Assembly: GCA_030641505.1 (NCBI GenBank)
Contig: DAOWHI010000178.1
Coordinates: forward strand, 1-5,840
Length of the DNA: 5,840 nt
DNA from: Gemmatimonadota bacterium
GTDB taxonomy: Bacteria; Gemmatimonadota; Gemmatimonadetes; JACCXV01; JAHWKZ01
Direction: 5' to 3'
Shown: piece after piece, positions 1 to 5,192 of the stretch
How positions within the stretch are numbered: position 1 is the first letter of the stretch
Layout: each line of letters begins with the position of its first letter
Notes under the pieces: model-generated
The model's input: only the letters and a program-made list of their open reading frames with translations
Databases searched by the model: none
What the model was told of the DNA's origin: nothing
Position numbers and translations under genes: made by a program

Positions 1-782
1 AGGACGAGGTCGAGGACCACCACGTCGAGATCGGGCTCAGCCATCAACGACGTTCCGACGAGGAGCGCGTCGACGTGAGGTCCAAGTCGCCGCACATCTG
101 CGTGGGTGCTAATCCCGGACTCTCCAATCACGAGCTTTCCGTTCGGGACAGCCGCGGCGAGCTGCTCGGTCACCGTCAAATCGACCGTTAGCGTCTGCAA
201 ATCGCGGTTGTTGATCCCGATGATTGACGCATCAAGCCCGAGCGCGCGGCCGAGCTCATCGGCGTCGTGCACTTCGACGACCGCATCCATGCCGCGCTCG
301 TGCGCGACACCAAAACACTCGGCGCATGTCTCATCGTCGAGCACCGAGAGCATGAGCAGGACCGCATCGGCCCCGTTAAGCCGCGCCTCGACGACTTGAT
401 AGGAATCGACCACCACGTCTTTGCAGAGGAGCGGAAGATCGACCACGTCGCGCACCACGCGGAGGTGATCGTAGCTGCCACCGAAGAAGTGCTCGTCGGT
501 CAACACCGAGATCGCCGCGGCAAACGGCGCGTAGCTCCGCGCGATCGCCGCCGGATCGTACGGCTCGCGGATCGGGCCGTGCGATGGCGACATGCGCTTG
601 CACTCGAGGATCAACCCGACCGCGTCGCCAGCGAGCGCTGACGCCAGGCTACGGGAACTTGGCTCTGCGTCGGCAACGAGCTTGGCCAGCGGTCGTCGCT
701 CCTTGCGGGCCGCGACCTCGTGCCGCTTGTGCTCAACGATCGCGCCGAGCACATCGGTCGGGGGTGCGTCAGCAGATCTCAC
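1..782 (-). CDS. trpC: Indole-3-glycerol-phosphate synthase (partial, 3' end outside window)
   Basis: Converts 1-(2-carboxyphenylamino)-1-deoxyribulose 5-phosphate to indole-3-glycerol phosphate, the fourth step of the Trp branch, in the cytosol. Reading from the GTG at 782 gives 260 stop-free codons of a TIM-barrel IGPS. Visible catalytic or binding positions are E60 and K62 in LECKRMSPS, K121 in LCKD, E170 in VVEV, N191 in GINNRD and E221-S222 in GESG. The stretch LLMLSVLDD (142-150) matches the enteric TrpC type as I remember it. The GTG start is chosen because an AGAGG ribosome-binding site lies 6 nt upstream; it overlaps the end of trpD by 14 nt. The window ends near the expected end of the IGPS domain, so a C-terminal phosphoribosylanthranilate isomerase domain (trpCF fusion, as in E. 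coli) can be neither shown nor excluded. Confidence 0.95.
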   Translation of the reverse strand, partial: MRSADAPPTDVLGAIVEHKRHEVAARKERRPLAKLVADAEPSSRSLASALAGDAVGLILECKRMSPSHGPIREPYDPAAIARSYAPFAAAISVLTDEHFFGGSYDHLRVVRDVVDLPLLCKDVVVDSYQVVEARLNGADAVLLMLSVLDDETCAECFGVAHERGMDAVVEVHDADELGRALGLDASIIGINNRDLQTLTVDLTVTEQLAAAVPNGKLVIGESGISTHADVRRLGPHVDALLVGTSLMAEPDLDVVVLDLV

Positions 783-1806
783 GACACACCTCTATCCACC
801 GATCGAGTCGGTTGGCAGCACGGCCGGAGCGAATCGTCTCGAGCGCCAGCGCGGTACCGTCCTTCAGGCTCGGTGCCTGACCGCAGAGCCACGCCAAAGT
901 CCCGGCGTTCATCGCGACGACCGCTTCGTGCGCCGCTGCGCCCCGGTTTTCGAGCACGGCGCGGATCGCATCGGCGTTGTGCACAGGATCGTGGCCGCGA
1001 ATCGCGTCCAGCGGGTAGCGATCGAGCCCGGCGTCCTCGGGCGTGATCGTGTCGAGCTCGACCGTGCCGTCTTCGTACCGGGCGACAGTCGTCGGTCCGT
1101 GTACCGCCACCTCGTCGAGCCCGCTACCGTGAACGACCCACGCCGTCCGGCGTCCCAACAGCCCAAGCGTCTTGGCGACCGGCGCGCACAGCGCAGGGTC
1201 GTAGACACCCATCAGCTGGACCGGCGGTCTGCCAGGATTGACGATCGGACCCAACAAGTTGAGGAGCGTCCGCGTGCCGAGCGCTTTGCGCACCGGCATC
1301 GCGTGGCGCAGACCGGGGTGGTAGCTCGGGGCGAACAAAAAGCAGATCCCAGCTTGGTCCAGGCTCTGCCGCGCCGCCTCGGGATCGAGATCGATCGGCA
1401 GGCCGAGCTGCTCCAGGAGGTCGGCCGAGCCGCACCGCGACGACACCGATCGGTTGCCGTGCTTGACGAGCGGGATCTTCATCGCCGCGCCAACGACAGC
1501 GACAGCGGTCGAGACATTGATCGTGTGGTGCCTGTCGCCGCCGGTGCCGCAGACGTCAGCGGCTAGCCCCGGCGGCGTTGCGAACGGCGTCGCGGCTTCG
1601 AGCAACGCTTCGGCCGCGCCGGCCACCTCGTCCGGCGTCTCGCCCTTGACTTTGAGCGCCAGAAGCATCCCCGCCAGATTGGCGTCATCCAGCTCGCCAC
1701 GCACCATCGCGCCGAACAGGACCTCGGTCTGCCCCCGATCGAGATCGCGTCCCTCGTACACAACTGCCAGCGCGTCATTCACTTCGGCTAACACAAGTCG
1801 GCCCAC
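769..1806 (-). CDS. trpD: Anthranilate phosphoribosyltransferase
   Basis: Transfers phosphoribose from PRPP to anthranilate, the second step of the Trp branch. The 345-residue reading shows the family motifs in order: GTGGD (87-91) and NVST (97-100) for PRPP binding, KHGNRSVSS (115-123), RHAMPVRK (167-174) with the presumed anthranilate-binding Arg, LLGPIVNP (184-191), and the Asp-Glu metal-binding pair at 231-232. Similarity to the TrpD half of E. coli TrpGD is strong throughout. Here TrpD is a separate protein: trpG stops with TAG at 1790-1788, in another frame. The start is uncertain. GTG at 1806 gives a 19-nt overlap with trpG. GTG at 1782 (337 residues, beginning VNDAL) lies 5 nt after the trpG stop and better matches the usual N-terminus. 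Neither has a clear Shine-Dalgarno, so coupled re-initiation is likely. Confidence 0.96.
   Translation of the reverse strand: MGRLVLAEVNDALAVVYEGRDLDRGQTEVLFGAMVRGELDDANLAGMLLALKVKGETPDEVAGAAEALLEAATPFATPPGLAADVCGTGGDRHHTINVSTAVAVVGAAMKIPLVKHGNRSVSSRCGSADLLEQLGLPIDLDPEAARQSLDQAGICFLFAPSYHPGLRHAMPVRKALGTRTLLNLLGPIVNPGRPPVQLMGVYDPALCAPVAKTLGLLGRRTAWVVHGSGLDEVAVHGPTTVARYEDGTVELDTITPEDAGLDRYPLDAIRGHDPVHNADAIRAVLENRGAAAHEAVVAMNAGTLAWLCGQAPSLKDGTALALETIRSGRAANRLDRWIEVCREIC
789..793 (-). promoter_or_regulatory. Ribosome-binding site of trpC
   Basis: AGAGG on the minus strand, 6 nt before the GTG at 782 and inside the last codons of trpD. It is the clearest Shine-Dalgarno within the trp genes and decides the trpC start. 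Confidence 0.65.
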
Positions 1807-2381
1807 GTCATCACGTTGTCGATCAATCGCCCGCCCTCAGCGGTCAGGATCGCCTCGGGGTGAAACTGAACACCCAACCACGGGCGCTCGCGGTGCTCGA
1901 CGGCCATCGGTATCGCATCGCACCGTGCCGTGATGCGCAGCGAGTCGGGGGTCCGTCGGGCGGCGAGCGAGTGGTAGCGCCCGACCGTCATCGGCGTCGA
2001 GCAACCGGCGAAAAGGCCGCGTTCGTCGTGGTCGATGACGCTCGCGCGACCGTGGACGATCTCCGGCGTGCGATCGACGCTGCCGCCGCACGCGGTCACG
2101 ATCACCTGCATGCCGAGACACACCCCAAACACGGGCTCGTTCGTCAACTGGCCCAATAGTGACAAACACTCGCCGGCGGTTTCGGGTCGGCCCGGTCCCG
2201 GTGACAGGACGACGAGCCGCGCGGCCGGTGCCGCCTCGACCCGCGCCAGTAGATCCGTCGCCGGCGTGTCGTTGCGCCATGTCTCGACCGTTGCACCGCG
2301 CCGAGCAAACTCATCGACAAGGTTGAAGACGAACGAGTCCTGGTTGTCTACGAACACCACGTGGAGCGGAGCGGTGCTCAC
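1788..2381 (-). CDS. trpG: Anthranilate synthase, glutamine amidotransferase component
   Basis: Class I glutamine amidotransferase of 197 residues that supplies ammonia from glutamine to TrpE. The catalytic triad is visible: C88 in GVCLGMQ (86-92), and H174 and E176 in VQFHPE (171-176). Other family signatures are DNQDSF (12-17), SPGPG (60-64) forming the oxyanion region, and YHSL (136-139). The start is a GTG at 2381 that forms a GTGA overlap with the trpE stop, a typical coupling arrangement that keeps the two subunits in balance. The protein ends at TAG 1790-1788, so it is not fused to TrpD as in E. coli. Amphibolic use by PabB (folate synthesis) is possible in some bacteria, but the gene's position inside the trp operon argues for TrpG as its main role. 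Confidence 0.96.
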   Translation of the reverse strand: MSTAPLHVVFVDNQDSFVFNLVDEFARRGATVETWRNDTPATDLLARVEAAPAARLVVLSPGPGRPETAGECLSLLGQLTNEPVFGVCLGMQVIVTACGGSVDRTPEIVHGRASVIDHDERGLFAGCSTPMTVGRYHSLAARRTPDSLRITARCDAIPMAVEHRERPWLGVQFHPEAILTAEGGRLIDNVMTWADLC

Positions 2382-3928
2382 GGTCGTCCACGACCGCCGC
2401 GGGCGATCGCCTCCAAAACCGCGGCCACTTTGTGCCGTGTCTCGTCCGCCTCCGCGGCGGGGATCGAATCAGCGACGACCCCGGCCCCAGCGCGGACGTA
2501 GGCCATGCCGTCGCGGACAAACCCGGACCGGATCGTGATCGCGGTGTTGAGGCCTCCGGCGGTGTCGAGATAGCCGACCGCGCCGCCATACGGCCCGCGC
2601 CGCGTTGGCTCGAGCTCGCGCAGCACACGCGCCGCTTCGAGCTTGGGCGCGCCGACCAGCGTGCCCATGTTCATCGCCGCGATGTAGGCATGGAGCGCGT
2701 CGAGCTCGGGGCGCAGCGTCCCGGTGACGCGCGACCCGAGGTGCATGACGTGGGAGTAGCGCTGCACCGAAAGCAATTCTTTTACCCGGCGCGTACCCGG
2801 GATCGACACGCGAGCCACGTCGTTGCGAGCGAGGTCGACGAGCATCATGTGCTCGGCGGTCTCTTTGACGCTCAAGCGGAGATCGGCCTCGAGTCGATTG
2901 TCGAAATCGGGGTCGATCGCACCCGACACCGTTCTTCCCCGCGGCCGAGTGCCGGCCAATGGCCCGAGCTCTACCCGACGCGACTTTGCATCGACTTTGA
3001 CCGCTGTCTCTGGCGACGCACCAAACAACGTTCCATCGGTGGTAGTCAAGAAGAACATGTAGGGGCTCGGGTTGCTGCGGCGGAGCTCAAGGTAGGCGCC
3101 AAAAGGATCATCACAGGCGGTGACAAACGTTCGTGACGGCACCGCCTGAAACAGATCGCCGGCGCGGATACGCTTCCCGACCGACTCGACACAACGCGCA
3201 AACGCGGCGTCATCGAGGTCGACCTCGACCGATGACATCGTGGTGACGTTCAGCGATCGCGCCGTTCGGGTCGTGTCGCCCACGCGATCGCAATCGCGAC
3301 AAAGATCGTCGAGCTCGGCGTCGGTCGCGGGTGCTCCGTCCCAACTCCCGACCGATGCGATCGCAGAGTCCTCGAGTGGGAGAATCTCGACCCAGCGGCG
3401 TGGCACCCAGAAGACGAAATCGGGAAAGTCGAGCGGATCAGCGAGTGGGGGAGGGAGGTGTTCGTAGTGATCGACGAGATCGTAACCGAAGATGCCGGGC
3501 ACGATCGCGGGGCCGTCGAGCAATCTCGTGATCCGGCGGACGGCTTCGATCGGCGTGATCGCCATCACCCGTTCGAGATCTTCGCCGACGGGCCGCTGGT
3601 CGCCAAACGCCAGGACAGCCATGTCCTCGGATGGTTCGACCCGAGCCGGGAACCCCTCACCAAGCTCCGAGACGAACCGCTCGACGAGCGGCCGACCCGA
3701 CTCAGACAGTGTGCGAACCTCGACCCGCCGATCCCGACACGTCACCCGAACCGCGGCCTCGGACATGATCAGGCTGCGCTCGGCGACACGCGTTGCGGTA
3801 GCGGCAGACTCGAACAGCGCGCGATCCGGACACCGTCCACCGTCGGCGACGTGGTCGAACAGCGCCGCCGCGTCGACCGCCTGATCGATCCGGCGGTTCA
3901 GAACTCCCGTCGCTAGATCGACCGACAT
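2378..3928 (-). CDS. trpE: Anthranilate synthase component I
   Basis: Makes anthranilate from chorismate with ammonia from TrpG, the committed step to Trp. The 516-residue length matches E. coli TrpE (520). The N-terminal domain holds the Trp feedback element LFES (38-41) followed by ten residues and Ser52, equivalent to LLES-x10-S, so allosteric inhibition by Trp is expected. The chorismate-binding domain shows QAVPSR (261-266), SNPSPYMFF (285-293), LAGTRPRG (324-331), MLVDLARND (362-370), HVMHLGSR with His396, GAPKLEA (426-432) and GAGVVADS (481-488). It reads as the enteric/proteobacterial subtype. The ATG at 3928 overlaps the aroF end by 16 nt without a strong Shine-Dalgarno, suggesting coupled translation. 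It is chosen because the N-terminus then aligns with E. coli TrpE up to the feedback motif. Confidence 0.97.
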   Translation of the reverse strand: MSVDLATGVLNRRIDQAVDAAALFDHVADGGRCPDRALFESAATATRVAERSLIMSEAAVRVTCRDRRVEVRTLSESGRPLVERFVSELGEGFPARVEPSEDMAVLAFGDQRPVGEDLERVMAITPIEAVRRITRLLDGPAIVPGIFGYDLVDHYEHLPPPLADPLDFPDFVFWVPRRWVEILPLEDSAIASVGSWDGAPATDAELDDLCRDCDRVGDTTRTARSLNVTTMSSVEVDLDDAAFARCVESVGKRIRAGDLFQAVPSRTFVTACDDPFGAYLELRRSNPSPYMFFLTTTDGTLFGASPETAVKVDAKSRRVELGPLAGTRPRGRTVSGAIDPDFDNRLEADLRLSVKETAEHMMLVDLARNDVARVSIPGTRRVKELLSVQRYSHVMHLGSRVTGTLRPELDALHAYIAAMNMGTLVGAPKLEAARVLRELEPTRRGPYGGAVGYLDTAGGLNTAITIRSGFVRDGMAYVRAGAGVVADSIPAAEADETRHKVAAVLEAIARGGRGRP

Positions 3929-4944
3929 CGCGTCATTTTCTTGTTTACCGCGTTCACGACGGGCTCGAGTTTCTCGATCAGTGTTTCAAACTCTTCGGGC
4001 GTCAGCGATTGTGCGCCGTCGGACAACGCGTTCGGCGGGTCGTGGTGAACCTCGACCAGGATGCCATCCGCCCCGCACGCCGCCGCGGCCAGCGCCATCG
4101 GCGTGACGAGTTCACGAACCCCGGTACCGTGCGAGGGATCGACGATCACCGGTAGGTGGCTGCGCTCCTTGATGTACGGAATCGCGTTCAGGTCCAGAGT
4201 GTTGCGGGTCGCGGTTTCAAACGTTTTGATGCCGCGCTCGCAAAGCACGACGTTCGGGTTGCCCTCGCTCAAGATGTACTCGGCGGCTAGCAGTAAGTCG
4301 TCCATCTTGGCCGCCATGCCGCGCTTGAGCACAACCGGTTTCTGGCTCCGACCGAGCGCGCGCAGTAATCGAAAGTTCTGCATGTTGCGGGTGCCGACCT
4401 GGAAACCCGCCGCCCTTTTCTCGACCGCCTCGACGTCCGCCACCTCGACGACCTCGGTCACCGCCGGCAACCCGGTCTCTTCGGAAACTTGTTGAAGATA
4501 ACTGAGGCCCTCGACGCCCAGACCCTGAAAGCTGTAGGGGCTCGTCCGGGGCTTGAACGCGCCGCCTCGGAGAAGCGGTGCGCCGGCCGCTTTGACCGCC
4601 ATGGCGGTGGCCCGGCACTGTTCGAGCGACTCGATCGCGCACGGTCCCGCGATCACCGTGAACCCGCCGCCGCCGATCGGCACTCCACCGATCTTGACGA
4701 CAGTGTCGTCGGGCTGCATCTCGCGGCTGACCAGCTTGTACGGCGAGAGTATCGGCTGCACCCGCTCGACCATGGGGTGGTTTTCGAGGTGCAGGGTGCC
4801 GAGCACCCGCTCGTCGCCCAAGGCACCGAGCACGACTCGCTCGGACCCGGGCATGTGCAGCGGTCGGCATCCGAGTCGCTCGATCTGCTCGAGGATCTCC
4901 TTGGCGACGGCGCCGTCGGCCTCTGGTTTCAACACGATGATCAT
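3913..4944 (-). CDS. aroF: 3-deoxy-7-phosphoheptulonate (DAHP) synthase, class I-beta with N-terminal ferredoxin-like domain
   Basis: Condenses phosphoenolpyruvate and erythrose 4-phosphate to DAHP, the entry to the shikimate pathway. The 343-residue protein has an N-terminal ferredoxin-like regulatory domain (about 1-65) and a TIM barrel. The metal ligands Cys102 (GPC), His272 (PSHGTG), Glu298 (LVEVHHDP) and Asp309 fall at the same numbers I remember for the Thermotoga maritima enzyme. Substrate-binding motifs RGGAFKPRTSP (126-136) and LKRG (206-209) are intact. The regulatory domain in this class mediates Tyr/Phe inhibition; that is inferred here. The start is the ATG at 4944, with GGAGAGG 9 nt upstream. 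An in-frame ATG at 4992 would add 16 residues, but it lies in the loop of the attenuator terminator and is rejected. The gene heads the operon and overlaps trpE by 16 nt. The symbol follows common usage for this family; names vary. Confidence 0.95.
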   Translation of the reverse strand: MIIVLKPEADGAVAKEILEQIERLGCRPLHMPGSERVVLGALGDERVLGTLHLENHPMVERVQPILSPYKLVSREMQPDDTVVKIGGVPIGGGGFTVIAGPCAIESLEQCRATAMAVKAAGAPLLRGGAFKPRTSPYSFQGLGVEGLSYLQQVSEETGLPAVTEVVEVADVEAVEKRAAGFQVGTRNMQNFRLLRALGRSQKPVVLKRGMAAKMDDLLLAAEYILSEGNPNVVLCERGIKTFETATRNTLDLNAIPYIKERSHLPVIVDPSHGTGVRELVTPMALAAAACGADGILVEVHHDPPNALSDGAQSLTPEEFETLIEKLEPVVNAVNKKMTRCRSI

Positions 4945-4953
4945 CTCGCGATA

Positions 4954-4960
4954 CCTCTCC
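4954..4960 (-). promoter_or_regulatory. Ribosome-binding site of aroF
   Basis: GGAGAGG on the minus strand, 9 nt before the ATG at 4944 and downstream of the terminator U-tract. It shows that translation starts after the attenuator, not at the in-frame ATG at 4992. Confidence 0.8.
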
Positions 4961-4972
4961 CCTGCTTGGGGG

Positions 4973-5003
4973 AAACAAAAAGAGCCCGCCATCCGGCGGG
5001 CTC
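4973..5003 (-). terminator. Intrinsic terminator of the trp attenuator (3:4 hairpin)
   Basis: On the minus strand, GAGCCCGCC (5003-4995) and GGCGGGCTC (4990-4982) form a perfect 9-bp GC-rich stem around a four-base GGAT loop, followed by TTTTTGTTT (4981-4973). It lies between the leader peptide stop and aroF, so it can end transcription before the structural genes. It can also stop transcripts reading through from citF, for which no other terminator is visible. Confidence 0.93.
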
Positions 5004-5057
5004 CAGTCGATTCTTTCGTCGGTGTCTCTTAGGACATCAAGTACACGACAACCCGCC
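4995..5057 (-). promoter_or_regulatory. Antiterminator (2:3 structure) of the trp attenuator
   Basis: GGCGGGTT (5057-5050) can pair with AGCCCGCC (5002-4995), the 5' arm of the terminator, through 8 bp with one G-U. The helix can be extended by GTCG (5049-5046) with CGAC (5009-5006) across a three-base bulge. This excludes the terminator. A ribosome stalled at the Trp codons (5087-5076) leaves the 5057-5050 segment free. A ribosome at the stop codon (5039-5037) covers it and lets the terminator form. The pairing is seen by eye; folding energies were not computed. Confidence 0.82.
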
Positions 5058-5099
5058 ACTGCGATGTGCGAATCGCCAAAACCACCAACCGTCGCTCAT
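5037..5099 (-). CDS. trpL: trp operon leader peptide
   Basis: A 20-residue reading frame from ATG 5099 to TGA 5037 encodes three Trp in four consecutive positions (residues 5, 6 and 8: Trp-Trp-Phe-Trp) plus Phe7 and Phe10. It is followed by the antiterminator and terminator segments, the classic layout of a Trp-sensing leader peptide. Stalling at TGG codons 5087-5085, 5084-5082 and 5078-5076 under Trp shortage would favour the antiterminator. The stop codon is placed so that a terminating ribosome masks segment 2. The start is uncertain: an in-frame ATG at 5141 would give 34 residues and begins only a few bases after the predicted transcription start. Neither start has a convincing Shine-Dalgarno. 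The peptide itself probably has no function after synthesis. Confidence 0.88.
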   Translation of the reverse strand: MSDGWWFWRFAHRSGGLSCT

Positions 5100-5121
5100 C
5101 GATGGCTGGCAGACAGTGCGG

Positions 5122-5129
5122 GGCGGGTT
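5122..5129 (-). promoter_or_regulatory. Attenuator segment 1 (protector arm)
   Basis: AACCCGCC at 5129-5122 is the exact reverse complement of segment 2, GGCGGGTT (5057-5050). Pairing 1:2 would free segment 3 for the terminator when no ribosome is on the leader. It lies upstream of the Trp codons, inside the leader reading frame if translation starts at 5141 and in the untranslated leader if it starts at 5099. Confidence 0.55.
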
Positions 5130-5151
5130 CAATGCGTTCATGAGGATGGGC

Positions 5152-5180
5152 AGTATAGGGTCGAGGCCCGCGGGTGGCAA
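5152..5180 (-). promoter_or_regulatory. Sigma70-type promoter of the aroF-trpEGDC operon
   Basis: On the minus strand, TTGCCA (5180-5175) and TATACT (5157-5152) are each one base off the -35 and -10 consensus and are separated by exactly 17 bp. Transcription should begin near 5145-5147, about 45 nt before the leader ATG at 5099 and roughly 150 nt before the end of the terminator. The promoter starts only 13 bases after the citF stop codon. No operator palindrome for a Trp repressor was recognised around it. Confidence 0.8.
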
Positions 5181-5192
5181 ACCCCGCTCCGA

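Noticed and set aside
592..1566. Long plus-strand open frame of 324 codons opposite trpD and the start of trpC
   Set aside because: It is Arg- and Asp-rich with no recognisable motifs and lies antisense to clearly conserved enzymes. This is a typical shadow of high-GC codon bias.
4217..5059. Minus-strand 280-codon frame overlapping aroF in another frame
   Set aside because: It is very Arg/Gly-rich and runs through the terminator; the aroF frame carries all conserved residues.
4945..5150. T-box riboswitch or TRAP-binding leader instead of a peptide attenuator
   Set aside because: No T-box consensus and no regularly spaced GAG/UAG triplet array was seen, whereas a Trp-codon leader peptide with alternative stems is present.
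5170..5187. GCGGG/CCCGC hairpin as a citF terminator
   Set aside because: The stem is only 5 bp, there is no U-tract, and it overlaps the -35 box of a good promoter.
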